DNA of 64,000 bases from Galbitalea sp036499165. Lineage in GTDB: Bacteria; Actinomycetota; Actinomycetes; Actinomycetales; Microbacteriaceae. A model generated the notes under the pieces. The model saw only the letters and a program-made list of their open reading frames with translations, had not been told where the DNA came from and searched no databases. Shown piece after piece: positions 15,205 through 23,737 of the stretch (its first letter is position 1; every line of letters starts with the position of its first letter). The stretch is taken from NCBI GenBank assembly GCA_036499165.1, contig DASYEE010000110.1, positions 1 to 64,000 of the forward strand. Reading direction: 5' to 3'. The position numbers were made by a program, and so were the translations under genes.

Positions 15205-16809
15205 CTACGTGGTGACGACGGGGCTCCTCGCCTGTTGCGCGTTGACTTGCTCGATCAGCGGCCAGACGTCGGCGAAGGGGATGTCCGGAATCGCATAGCG
15301 GTGGCGACCGGCGGCGGTCGTCGCGATGAGCGTGGCGAGCCCGGCGCGACGCTGGAAGAAGCTGCGTCGGATATTCCACCCGATGATGCCCTCGGTGGCA
15401 AGGACGACTCGGGTGCGGCTGAGTGACCCGCTCTGCGCAACCAGCCACTTCGGCAGCAGCACGTGACCGAGCCCGCGGAAGCGATCCCACGCGAGGAACG
15501 CCGACCACGGCACGATGACGACGAACGCCCACCAGATGTACGGACCGGTGTATCCGACGACCTGCGCGGCCAGCGCGATGACCGCAAGGATGCCCGCAAA
15601 TGTCGCGGCCCGAGTGTACCTTCGCCGACGCGCACGGTTGCCATGCGGCACCAGCTCGCTCGTCAGTGGCGTGTCAATCGCGAGCACGTCCGCCGAGATG
15701 CGGAGCGCCTCGGCACGAGGACCGGGTGGTGAGAGCAACGCAACGCCGCCGCGCTGGCGCCCGAGCCCCGTCATAATCGCGTGAGTCGCCGCCGCGCCGA
15801 CGAGCCGAAGCGACAGCGGCTCGTACAGCTGAACCCCGCGCAACCTGCGCTCATCCAGCGTGATTTGGCGAGTCGAGAGCAGGCCGTGAGTGATGTGCAG
15901 CGTCGAGCGATCGACTCGGCTGATCGCGAAGTGGGAGTACGCGAGCACGTACCGCACGGCGGCGACGGCCGCGGCGACGATGATGAGCGCAGGCACGCCC
16001 CACACGAGCAGGGTCAGGGTCGGCAGGTGCTCGACCTGCGAGAGCGTGGTCTTCACGACGGCGAGCCGGGTGAGCAGGCCATTCTCGAAGAACTGGATCT
16101 GCAGCACGAAGAACACGACGACGACGATCGAGGTGACGCCGGAGAGAGTGAATGGTGCGTACCGGACCCACGACGGCTGCCAGCGACTGAAGTTCCGTCC
16201 GGAACTCTCGCGTGCAGCATCCTCGACCTCTTCCGGAGTCGGGGTATCGGCGGCAGGGGCGGCCAGCGTCGCGCTCGATACGTGCCGCAGCAATTCACGC
16301 CGAAACGCTGGCACGTCTTCTGTACGCATCGCGTTGAATTCGAGGTCGTCGGTGCCGTGCGATGCGCCGGTGCCGGCCTTCACGACCGAGAGTCCGAAGA
16401 TCCTGTGCAGGATCGTCGAGTTCACGTCGACGCTGCGAATCCGGTCTCGCGGAACAGACAGAAGCGTGCGATTGAGGATCCCACGGCGCACCTGCACGTG
16501 CGACTCCGTGAGTCGATAGCTGGTCGTGAACCACCGCAGAAGCCCGATCACGATGCCGAAGCCGGACAACACGTAGACCCACCACGGTTCACCGCCGACA
16601 GACCCGGCGATGAGGGCGATCAGGATGGCTGGCAGGTAGCGGATCAATTCGCGAAGCGGGTGGACGAGCAGCATCCGCGCGTTCAGGCGAAGCCACGGCT
16701 GGTTCGACTGATCCGTGTCCTCTGTGTCCTCTGTGTCCTCTGTGTCCTCTGTGATCGCCTGTGGGACGGAATCGACGCCATCCTGCACCGGCGGCTCGGC
16801 GCTCGTCAC
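15205..16809 (-). CDS. Membrane protein with repeated bacterial PH (YdbT/DUF304) domains
   Basis: A 534-residue membrane protein with alternating helix pairs and bacterial pleckstrin-homology modules, as in YdbT. The modules are seen around YRLTESHVQVRRGILNRT, FAISRVDRSTLHITHGLLST and LAQSG-like TRVVLATEGIIGWNIRRSFFQRRAG. GTG at 16809 overlaps the stop of the upstream PH gene by four bases, so the pair is co-translated, matching the ydbS-ydbT arrangement of Bacillus. That pair has been linked to resistance to some peptide antibiotics. The N-terminus carries a run of EDT triplets encoded by a 9-base tandem repeat. Confidence 0.8.
   Translation of the reverse strand: MTSAEPPVQDGVDSVPQAITEDTEDTEDTEDTDQSNQPWLRLNARMLLVHPLRELIRYLPAILIALIAGSVGGEPWWVYVLSGFGIVIGLLRWFTTSYRLTESHVQVRRGILNRTLLSVPRDRIRSVDVNSTILHRIFGLSVVKAGTGASHGTDDLEFNAMRTEDVPAFRRELLRHVSSATLAAPAADTPTPEEVEDAARESSGRNFSRWQPSWVRYAPFTLSGVTSIVVVVFFVLQIQFFENGLLTRLAVVKTTLSQVEHLPTLTLLVWGVPALIIVAAAVAAVRYVLAYSHFAISRVDRSTLHITHGLLSTRQITLDERRLRGVQLYEPLSLRLVGAAATHAIMTGLGRQRGGVALLSPPGPRAEALRISADVLAIDTPLTSELVPHGNRARRRRYTRAATFAGILAVIALAAQVVGYTGPYIWWAFVVIVPWSAFLAWDRFRGLGHVLLPKWLVAQSGSLSRTRVVLATEGIIGWNIRRSFFQRRAGLATLIATTAAGRHRYAIPDIPFADVWPLIEQVNAQQARSPVVTT
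16715..16750. repeat. 9-bp tandem repeat, four copies, in coding sequence
   Basis: Four perfect units of GTGTCCTCT run without interruption. On the minus strand they encode repeated Glu-Asp-Thr triplets in the cytosolic N-terminus of the PH-domain protein. Copy-number change would be in frame, so the tract can lengthen or shorten without breaking the gene. Confidence 0.95.
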
Positions 16810-17324
16810 GTTGCGTCGCCCGCGTTCTGCTGAGCGATGGTGGCGAGTTTCGCCACGACCTCCTCCGCCACGGAGTCGTCGAGCGCGTGGATGGTGAGGG
16901 CGCCGGCGGATGACGCCGTCGTGATCTTGACGGTCGTCAGGTGCATCAGCCTCGACAGGAACCCGCGGCGGGAGTCGACGGTCTGCAGCCGCGAGATGGG
17001 AGCGACCCGTGTCTCCTGGGTCAGCCAGCCCGATCGCACGAAGATCGCGTCGTCCGTGACCTCCCAACGGTGGACGCTGTAGCGCCAGCGGGGCATGATC
17101 GACACGTGGATGATCGCGACGACGACGCTCAGCCCCAGCCCGCCGAGATGTAGCGGGCTGGTCCAGGTGTCGCTGACCAGCATCCAGGCCAGCTGGAGGG
17201 CGACGAAGAACAACCAGCCGATGATCGCGTTCCAGGTCCAGAAGCGAATCGCGCGCGTGCTTGGACGCCCCTCGGGATCATGGACCATCACCGCGATGTG
17301 TGACGTGCCCGACGTGTTCGACAC
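16806..17324 (-). CDS. PH-domain (YdbS-like/DUF304) membrane protein
   Basis: A 172-residue protein with two hydrophobic helices (near residues 30-50 and 60-78) followed by one bacterial PH domain beginning about WEVTDDAIFVRSGWLTQETR and containing the ISRLQTVDSRRGFL strand-turn typical of YdbS. It lies upstream of and overlaps the larger multi-PH gene, and the two probably form a membrane complex. Molecular function is not established for the family. Confidence 0.8.
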   Translation of the reverse strand: MSNTSGTSHIAVMVHDPEGRPSTRAIRFWTWNAIIGWLFFVALQLAWMLVSDTWTSPLHLGGLGLSVVVAIIHVSIMPRWRYSVHRWEVTDDAIFVRSGWLTQETRVAPISRLQTVDSRRGFLSRLMHLTTVKITTASSAGALTIHALDDSVAEEVVAKLATIAQQNAGDAT

Positions 17325-17427
17325 CCGGTCTCACCCTTCTCTCGATCTGCCTGCCTCCATCCTCACCCCGAGGCGCTGTCATGTCACTGTCGCGCGCTGT
17401 CTCGAGGTTGTCGCCCCTGCACAAGGG

Positions 17428-17464
17428 GCCAATAAACACAAACTGCCCCGCCGTGGCGGGACAG
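17428..17464 (-). terminator. Intrinsic terminator of the DHA2 efflux gene
   Basis: Read on the minus strand, CTGTCCCGCC and GGCGGGGCAG form a near-perfect ten-pair stem with a two-base loop, followed by the T-rich run TTTGTGTTTATT. It lies 34 bases after the stop codon of the MFS gene. Confidence 0.75.
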
Positions 17465-17497
17465 CTTGTCTCTCTTGGCCCAGATCGTAAGAGATGG

Positions 17498-18937
17498 CTA
17501 GACGACAGCCGGTTCGATCTCGGCAGCCTCGAGAGCCTCAGCCGGCGTGACCCGCGTGGAGGGGGAGAGCACTGCGATGACGATGTTCGCGGCTGCGAAG
17601 GCTGCTGCGAGCACGATTCCGAACTGGTAACCGCCGACTGCCGCGGCGACGGGTGCTGCACCCGAGGTGATCGCATCGGTGATGTGGGTGGTTGCGAGCG
17701 TCGTGATCACGGCCAGCCCAAGCGCGCCGCCGACCTGGTACCCGGCGTTCAGGACGCCGGACGCGGCTCCCGCGTCATTGTTCGCGACCTTCGAAACTCC
17801 GCCGACCTGGGCGGCGACCCCGACGGCCGTGATCCCGATACCGAACAGGATGAAGCCGGGCAGGAGCCCAGTCGCATACGAGTCCGTCGCTCCGACGCGC
17901 GACAGGAGAAGCAGCCCGGCGACGCTCAGGATGGACGCGCCGATCAGCACCGGCCTTGTGCCAAGCGCGGTCGCGAGCCGCGAACCGAGCAGGGCTCCGA
18001 CGATCGCGGCGATGCCCATGGGGAGGAACTCCAGCCCGGAATCGAGGGCAGAAAGCCCGCGCACCTGCTGCAGGAAGATCGCGGTGAGGAAGAACATCGA
18101 CAGGAAGCCCGCGCTGTTGAGCCCCACCGCCACGATGGCGAACGAAAGACTGCGCGAGCGGAAGAGTCGCAGGGGAATGAGTGGTGCCTTCGACCGAGAC
18201 TCGACGAGAACGAAGGCTGCGAGGAGCACGACGCCGCCGACCAGCAGCGCGATCACCTCGAACGAGCCCCAGCCGAGCGGCTGCGCCTGGATGAAGCCGA
18301 GCATGATCGCGAGGAGCCCGGCCGTCGACAGCACCGCACCAGCAACGTCAAAGGTCCGGGCACCGTCGCGCTCAGCACGGCTCTCGCGCAGGATCAGCAA
18401 CGACGCGATGATCACGAGGATGCCGATCGGCACGTTGACGAGGAACACCCAGCGCCAGCTGAGGCTGTCGACGAGGGCACCGCCGAGGACCGCTCCCATG
18501 GTGCCGCCGAGGCCTGCGAGGCCGCCCCAGACACCGAGCGCGATATTGCGCTGTCGCCCGTGCTTGAAGGTCACGGTCAGGATCGTGAGAGCGGATGCCG
18601 ACAGTAGCGCGCCACCGAAGCCCTGGAGGCCGCGAAACAACACCAACTCGAGCGGTGTAGCCGCGAGGCCCGCGGCGAGAGAGGTTGCCCCGAAGATGAC
18701 GAGGCCGGAGACGAAGGTCAGGCGCCTGCCGAGCAGGTCGGCCGTGCGACCGCCCAAAAGCAGGAAGCCGCCGAAGATGAGGGTGTAAGCGCTGATGACC
18801 CACTGCAGGTCATCTGTGCTGAATTTCAGGTCTGACTGGATATGCGGCAGTGCGACATTCACGATCGTGACGTCGAGCACCACCATGAACTGGGCGATGG
18901 CCAGCACGACCAGGGTGGCCCATGGGCTGCGTCTCAT
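17498..18937 (-). CDS. MFS drug-efflux transporter, DHA2 (EmrB/QacA) family
   Basis: A 479-residue proton-driven exporter with about 14 hydrophobic helices. The first helix carries the DHA2 motif VLDVTIVNVALPHI (motif D1), followed by the loop GGRTADLLGRR (motif A) and the motif C-like GLGGTMGAVLGGALVD. ATG at 18937 follows AAGGGA. Divergently reading from none: the next gene upstream on the same strand is a TetR regulator, and an operator-like palindrome sits between them. Substrates are probably toxic hydrophobic compounds but cannot be named. Confidence 0.88.
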   Translation of the reverse strand: MRRSPWATLVVLAIAQFMVVLDVTIVNVALPHIQSDLKFSTDDLQWVISAYTLIFGGFLLLGGRTADLLGRRLTFVSGLVIFGATSLAAGLAATPLELVLFRGLQGFGGALLSASALTILTVTFKHGRQRNIALGVWGGLAGLGGTMGAVLGGALVDSLSWRWVFLVNVPIGILVIIASLLILRESRAERDGARTFDVAGAVLSTAGLLAIMLGFIQAQPLGWGSFEVIALLVGGVVLLAAFVLVESRSKAPLIPLRLFRSRSLSFAIVAVGLNSAGFLSMFFLTAIFLQQVRGLSALDSGLEFLPMGIAAIVGALLGSRLATALGTRPVLIGASILSVAGLLLLSRVGATDSYATGLLPGFILFGIGITAVGVAAQVGGVSKVANNDAGAASGVLNAGYQVGGALGLAVITTLATTHITDAITSGAAPVAAAVGGYQFGIVLAAAFAAANIVIAVLSPSTRVTPAEALEAAEIEPAVV

Positions 18938-18969
18938 TAGTTTTTCCCTTGCTCCCGGCGCTGCTTCTG

Positions 18970-19000
18970 CAACGTACATGTACACGGTACATCTACGTTG
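18970..19000. promoter_or_regulatory. TetR-type operator before the DHA2 efflux gene
   Basis: A 31-base imperfect palindrome with arms beginning CAACGTA and ending TACGTTG. Its core TGTAC-ACG-GTACA (18979-18991) has the same arms as the site before the TetR gene at 19768-19780 (TGTAC-CGC-GTACA). It lies 33 bases upstream of the efflux gene start, over its likely promoter. Confidence 0.75.
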
Positions 19001-19083
19001 TATAGGAATCAACACCACAACGAAACAAAGGATCAAACTGGGCCGGGATGACCGTGGGGTGCGCCGGACCGGCGCCGAACGAA

Positions 19084-19758
19084 TCAGGCGGGCCGGATGC
19101 CGCGCGTGCCCTCGACAAGGAAGTCCATTCCATTGGCGAAATAGCTGTCTTCGTCTTCGCAGACGAGGAAGAACTGCGCCGACTCGACAAGGTTGGGGTA
19201 GAGCCTCGGCGGAAGGGACTCGAGCCGTGCGCGCTTGGCCCGGTCGGCGTCATCCTTCGCCTCGCCCTCGAGCGCGCTGGCCTTGCCGGGCTCGGACGTC
19301 ACGAGCGTGACGATGGAACAGAGCAGGAACGAGGCGGTCTGGGTGGCCGCCGAGGTGGAGAACCCGGCCTGGCGCAGCATGCCGATGACTCTCTCGGCGA
19401 GCGCGAGCCCCGGCTCCGACGTCATCACACGCGGTGCCAAAAGCTCCGCAGCGAGGGGATGCGGTCGAACGGCGGCAAGGAGCGCGTCGAGCACGGTGCG
19501 CAACTGCTTGTCCCACGGCTCGTCCGTCGCGGCCGGCACCTGGACGCTCGCGAAGATCTGCTCGGCAATACCGTCGAGCACCGCGTCCTTGTCGGTGAAG
19601 TGCCAGTACAGCGCCATCGGCGTGACGGAGTTGTCCTGGGCGAGGCGACGGATCGTGACGGCGTCGAGTCCTTCGCGGTCAGCGAGCTCGAGTGCGCCCG
19701 CGGCGATCGCGTCGCGGCTCAGTCGCTCGCGCGGTGCGGTGGTTGCGGTTCGTGCCAT
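19084..19758 (-). CDS. TetR-family regulator of the DHA2 efflux pump
   Basis: A 224-residue repressor. The N-terminal helix-turn-helix is DAVTIRRLAQDNSVTPMALYWHF (given in part), followed by a ligand-binding domain resembling the classic tetracycline-repressor C-terminal type. It precedes the efflux gene on the same strand. TGTAC-N3-GTACA sites lie in front of both this gene and the pump, so it probably represses both and is released by a pump substrate. Confidence 0.88.
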   Translation of the reverse strand: MARTATTAPRERLSRDAIAAGALELADREGLDAVTIRRLAQDNSVTPMALYWHFTDKDAVLDGIAEQIFASVQVPAATDEPWDKQLRTVLDALLAAVRPHPLAAELLAPRVMTSEPGLALAERVIGMLRQAGFSTSAATQTASFLLCSIVTLVTSEPGKASALEGEAKDDADRAKRARLESLPPRLYPNLVESAQFFLVCEDEDSYFANGMDFLVEGTRGIRPA

Positions 19759-19766
19759 GTCGTCAA

Positions 19767-19781
19767 CTGTACCGCGTACAG
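19767..19781. promoter_or_regulatory. TetR autoregulatory operator
   Basis: CTGTACCGCGTACAG is a 15-base palindrome with six-base perfect arms, eight bases before the TetR start codon. It shares the TGTAC-N3-GTACA core with the pump operator. Confidence 0.75.
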
Positions 19782-19795
19782 TGCTGAATCGCCCG

Positions 19796-20479
19796 TTAGG
19801 TCTCCACCGCTCCGCCCTGCTCGACCAGGTGCCTGCGCAGCGTCATCGAGGGGTCGGCAGCCTGCTTCGCCCGATAGCCGTCAAAGTCGACCTGGGCGCG
19901 CAGGCTCGCTCCAGCCGACATCCGCACCGACTGGGCGGTTTCCGTGGCGAGGATGGTCGCTGCCAGTTCGAGCAGCTCATCGCGACGATCCGGGCCAACG
20001 AAGAGCACGCCGTCATCGTCCCCGAACACCCAGTCGGACTGGGCGATGGCGGCACCGTCGACGAAGGCGGATCGCATCGGGGTTCCGGCGGGCGGCACTC
20101 GGCGCGGACCGAATGGGGTCGCACCGAGACTGTGCACGGGCAGGCCGATCTCGTTCAACTGGGCGGTGTCACGATGAAGACCCCAGATGACGATGCCGGC
20201 TAAGCCCGCCAGCTTCGCCTCGAGCGTGATGAGGTCGCCAACGCAGGCCTCATCGCGACGGCCACCGTTGTCGACGACCATCACCGCGCCATCCGGCGCA
20301 TCGTCGATCGTCTCGAGGAGCACGTCAACGCTTCCGAGGTGGGTGATTGGCGCCGCCGGGCCAGCAAATACTGCGCCGGGGAAGATCGGCACGAGTGCGG
20401 CGGGCGCCGATCGGATCGGGATGCCGAGCCGCACCGCGGCATCGGCCACGGCCGCGGTCGGCAGCTTATTGGTCAACAT
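19796..20479 (-). CDS. RraA-like / 4-hydroxy-4-methyl-2-oxoglutarate aldolase family protein
   Basis: A 227-residue protein of the RraA/HMG aldolase fold. The divalent-metal and substrate-binding pattern is present as VGDLITLEAKLAGLAGIVIWGLHRDT, where G-x-x-x-A-x-x-x-G-x-x-G and the final R-D pair match the aldolase family. The GGRRDEA stretch just before is also conserved. A class II-type retro-aldol or decarboxylase activity is therefore likelier than the RNase E inhibitor role of E. coli RraA, but the substrate is unknown. The ATG at 20479 is 72 bases from the divergent DUF6282-type gene, suggesting a shared control region. Confidence 0.75.
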   Translation of the reverse strand: MLTNKLPTAAVADAAVRLGIPIRSAPAALVPIFPGAVFAGPAAPITHLGSVDVLLETIDDAPDGAVMVVDNGGRRDEACVGDLITLEAKLAGLAGIVIWGLHRDTAQLNEIGLPVHSLGATPFGPRRVPPAGTPMRSAFVDGAAIAQSDWVFGDDDGVLFVGPDRRDELLELAATILATETAQSVRMSAGASLRAQVDFDGYRAKQAADPSMTLRRHLVEQGGAVET

Positions 20480-20551
20480 ATCCCCATTCTCGCGCCTACT
20501 CCTGCTGTCGTATGCTTTCGGGACAGCGTCTTGTTTATGAGGAGATTTGCG

Positions 20552-21478
20552 ATGGACAACGGGCCGAAGAATGACGTCGATGAAGCGATCGTCGAGAGCC
20601 TCCTCGTCGGAGTAGTCGACACTCACGTACACAGCGGTCCATCAACCGTTCCCCGCGCCATCGATCACATCGAGATGGTCGAACAAGCCTCCGGGGTCGG
20701 CTATCGCGCGATCGTCACTAAGGATCACTACTACGACGGCGCTCCCGTCGCTGCGCTGGTCAACGCCCACTTCGGGCAGCTCGGCACGACGATGATTTCG
20801 GGGGTGGCACTCAACAACGCCGTCGGTGGCCTGAATCCGCATGCCGTTGAGCAATCCGCGAACCTGGGTGGGCGCATCGTGTGGCTGCCCACCTTCACCG
20901 CGCGAAACCACATCGCCTGGCAGGCCGCCGAGGCCGCCTACTCGCATCCAGGGGTCTCGCATGGCACCCTGCCGGTGCTACCGGTTGACGTGCTCACCGC
21001 AGCGGGCGAAGTGGTCGACGAGCTGAAGCAGGTGCTCGACGTTGTTGCAAGAACCGGTCAGGTGCTCGCCGGGGGACACCTGCATATCGATGAGATCCGC
21101 GTGGTCTTCGCGGAGGCCATTCGTCGCGGTGTGAGGCGGCTCCTCGTGCTTCACCCGGAGGAGATCGTTCACGCGACGCTGGCCGACATCGCGGAACTCG
21201 CTTCGGCCGGCGCGTACATCGAGCACTCGATGAACCTCTTCGTCGACGGTTCGACCTTCAAGGCGATCGATGAGAGGGAACTGCGGCCGCTCATTGACGC
21301 GGCATCCGTTGGTCGGACCATCCTGGCCAGCGACCTTGGGCAGCTCGGTAATGTCCTGCCGATTGACGGGATGCGCGAGACGATTCGAATCTGCCTGCGG
21401 CTTGGTTACGCGCCGGGGGAGATCCGCCAGATGATCTCGATCAACGGTGCCGACCTGTTCGGTCTCGACCTCGACTAG
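20552..21478 (+). CDS. DUF6282-type metal-dependent hydrolase
   Basis: A 308-residue amidohydrolase-like protein. The first metal-binding motif is VVDTHVHSGPS near residue 22, further likely ligands are the K-D-H in VTKDHYYDG, GGHLHIDE, LHPEE and the late ASDLGQ aspartate, in the order expected of a metal-dependent TIM barrel. GAGGAG precedes the ATG at 20552. It is divergent from an RraA-like gene; such pairs suggest breakdown of a carboxylated or ring-opened compound. I recognise the family by pattern but know no assigned reaction. Confidence 0.7.
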   Translation: MDNGPKNDVDEAIVESLLVGVVDTHVHSGPSTVPRAIDHIEMVEQASGVGYRAIVTKDHYYDGAPVAALVNAHFGQLGTTMISGVALNNAVGGLNPHAVEQSANLGGRIVWLPTFTARNHIAWQAAEAAYSHPGVSHGTLPVLPVDVLTAAGEVVDELKQVLDVVARTGQVLAGGHLHIDEIRVVFAEAIRRGVRRLLVLHPEEIVHATLADIAELASAGAYIEHSMNLFVDGSTFKAIDERELRPLIDAASVGRTILASDLGQLGNVLPIDGMRETIRICLRLGYAPGEIRQMISINGADLFGLDLD

Positions 21479-21491
21479 GTCTCGACCTCGC

Positions 21492-21860
21492 CTAAGCGAA
21501 GACCTTGATGCCGTTGACCAGCTTGAGAGTCGGCAGGATGACGATCGCGAGCACCGGGCCGATGATGCGCAGGAAGTAAGTCAGGACCAGGATGTGAGCG
21601 AGGTCGCCAACCGCAAATAGGCCGATGCCGATGATGGTCAGGACCATGATGGCGACCCAGCCAGAGCGGTACTTGACGAACAGCCCAGCCGTGCCGGCGC
21701 TCGCGAACGCGATGCCGAGATCCGCGATGAAGCCACGGACGCCGTGGTCGGTCGAGAGGTTCACGAGGCACCACGCGACGATCGCGATCGCCCAGAAAAG
21801 CAGGAAGATCAGGCCGGCGATAGCCTTCGGAACCGGTGGGCTGACGCGCGCTGCGGCCAT
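21492..21860 (-). CDS. Small four-helix membrane protein
   Basis: A 122-residue protein with hydrophobic helices near residues 14-34, 48-62, 66-88 and 92-112. ATG at 21860 follows GAGGAG, so the in-frame ATG ten codons upstream is probably not used. Conserved function is not recognised. It lies between two converging genes and could be a monocistronic unit. Confidence 0.6.
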   Translation of the reverse strand: MAAARVSPPVPKAIAGLIFLLFWAIAIVAWCLVNLSTDHGVRGFIADLGIAFASAGTAGLFVKYRSGWVAIMVLTIIGIGLFAVGDLAHILVLTYFLRIIGPVLAIVILPTLKLVNGIKVFA

Positions 21861-21916
21861 CTGTAACTCCTCGATTGTCACGGTGTCCACAAATTCTATC
21901 GCGCGGCGAAACTGAC

Positions 21917-22963
21917 TCAGGCCGCGTCGAGCGCGCGCGCCGCCTCGACGTGTTCGATGCGCCCTGCTGAGGTTTGGGCAAGGGGCTGCACGAGCACGGT
22001 TGTGACGCCGGCCGCCCGAAGAGCGGCCAGACGCTCGCGTACGTGCGACTCGTCACCGATCAGCGCCGTTGCACGCACGAGGTCGTCGGGGACGGCCGCA
22101 GCGGCCGCGGCCTTCTCGCCGGCCAGGTAGAGGTCCTGCACCTCGGCTGCCGCGTCTGCGTAGCCGTAGCGCACAGCGAGATCGTTGTAGAAGTTGGCGC
22201 CGCGCGCGCCCATTCCGCCGACGTAAAGGGCGATGCGCTGGCGGTACAGGTCGAGCACGGCATCGGTGTGGTCGCCGAGATAAAGCGGGACACTGACGAC
22301 GGTGTCGAGGGGGGCGAGCCCGGGGTCGCGTTTCGCGAGCCCGGCGGCAAGGGGTGCCCCCCAGGCGGCCTCGGCGAGCTCTGGGTAGTAGAACAGCGGC
22401 AGCCATCCGTTTGCGATTTCCGCCGTCTGCTCGACGCCTTTCGGGGCGAGGGCAGCGATTGAGATCGGGATCGCGGAGCGAACGGGTTCGTTGATGAGCT
22501 TCAGCGGCTTGCCGAGTCCTGTGCCCTGGTCGGCAGGTAGCGGCACCTGGTAGTAGCGCCCGTCATGCTGCACGCGCTCGCGGCGCCAGACCGAACGACA
22601 GATCTCGACGGTCTCGCGCAGGTGTCCGAGCGGGGCATCGAACGGCACGCCGTGGAATCCCTCGATCACCTGCGGGCCTGAGCTGCCGAGACCGAGCTCG
22701 AACCGTCCGCCGGAGATCGAATCGAGTCCGGCGGCCGTCATGGCGAGCAGCGTTGGCGTGCGCGAATAGATCGGGAGGATTGCCGAGGTGAGGGTAATGG
22801 TGCTGGTGACGGCGGCGAGGTAGCCGAGGCGGGAGACCGCGTCAAAGGAGTAGGCCTCAGCGACCGCCACGACATCCGCGCCGACTCGCTCGAATTCCTG
22901 GACGTCTGAGGCCGCGACAGCGAAGTCCTCCGAATAATCGATCGTTACGCCGAGTCGCTTCAT
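21917..22963 (-). CDS. LLM-class F420-dependent oxidoreductase
   Basis: A 348-residue luciferase-like TIM-barrel enzyme. The N-terminus has the family's strand and helix order (VAVAEAYSFDAVSRLGYLAA), then LTSAILPIYSRTPTLLAMTAAGLDSISGGRFELGLGSSG in abbreviated form, with the GRFELGLG phosphate/cofactor-contact loop typical of F420-using members. Substrate unknown. A separate deazaflavin reductase at 44879-45298 also points to use of F420 in this organism. Confidence 0.85.
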   Translation of the reverse strand: MKRLGVTIDYSEDFAVAASDVQEFERVGADVVAVAEAYSFDAVSRLGYLAAVTSTITLTSAILPIYSRTPTLLAMTAAGLDSISGGRFELGLGSSGPQVIEGFHGVPFDAPLGHLRETVEICRSVWRRERVQHDGRYYQVPLPADQGTGLGKPLKLINEPVRSAIPISIAALAPKGVEQTAEIANGWLPLFYYPELAEAAWGAPLAAGLAKRDPGLAPLDTVVSVPLYLGDHTDAVLDLYRQRIALYVGGMGARGANFYNDLAVRYGYADAAAEVQDLYLAGEKAAAAAAVPDDLVRATALIGDESHVRERLAALRAAGVTTVLVQPLAQTSAGRIEHVEAARALDAA

Positions 22964-22996
22964 TGCGTTGTGCCTTCCCGTTGGTTGGATGCAGGA

Positions 22997-23710
22997 TCAG
23001 TCGCGCTCACGCACGGCCGCCGCGAAGTCGACGGACGCACGAGTGGCGAGTTGGCGCATGCTGGCTGCCGCGGCGTCGAAATCCCCCTCGATCGTCGCCC
23101 GCGTCGCCGGGTCAAGGTCGGACGCCATCTCCGGTACGGCGAGCCAGGTGTCGAGCATCGGTCGATCGACCTCGAGGTGAAACTGCGTCGCGAACACAGA
23201 GTTGCCGATGCGAAAGGCCTGGTTGGGCGTCTGCGCCGTCTTCGCGAGGACCTTTGCGCCGTCGGGGACCTCGACCACGTCGTGATGCCAGTGCAGCACC
23301 GGCTGGCGGCTGCCCACCTCACCGAACACGCCGTCGTCGGTAACGATTTCGACTTCGCCGATGCCTACCTCGGATGCGGCGCGCGAGTGGAGACGTGCGC
23401 CGAGCGCGGTCGCAATGACCTGATGACCGAGGCAGATGCCGAACAGGGGGACCTCCGCATCGAAGGCAAGACGAACAAGCTCCGACTCCAGTCCGATCCC
23501 CGGAAATTCCACGAAATCCAGGGCGCCCATCGGGCCGCCCATGACGATGATGCCGCCAAGGCTGTCGAGGGACGGCATCGAGTCCGGCTCGGATGAGTCG
23601 ACGAGGATTCGCGACGACCATGGAATCGACTCCTGGTCGAGTATCTCGCCGACAATCGCCGCGCGCTCCCACTCGACGTGTTGGAGGACGAGCACGGGGC
23701 GAGGGGCCAT
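22997..23710 (-). CDS. Class I glutamine amidotransferase-like protein
   Basis: A 237-residue GATase1 domain protein without a fused synthetase. The catalytic triad is C93 in GICLGHQ, and H178 with E180 in FHLEVD. Related stand-alone proteins hydrolyse gamma-glutamyl compounds or supply ammonia to a partner enzyme. No partner is encoded adjacent. It is 33 bases upstream of the F420 enzyme on the same strand and may be co-transcribed with it. Confidence 0.85.
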   Translation of the reverse strand: MAPRPVLVLQHVEWERAAIVGEILDQESIPWSSRILVDSSEPDSMPSLDSLGGIIVMGGPMGALDFVEFPGIGLESELVRLAFDAEVPLFGICLGHQVIATALGARLHSRAASEVGIGEVEIVTDDGVFGEVGSRQPVLHWHHDVVEVPDGAKVLAKTAQTPNQAFRIGNSVFATQFHLEVDRPMLDTWLAVPEMASDLDPATRATIEGDFDAAAASMRQLATRASVDFAAAVRERD

Positions 23711-23737
23711 GCCTCCCAGTATGCCGGGTCTGTTTGC

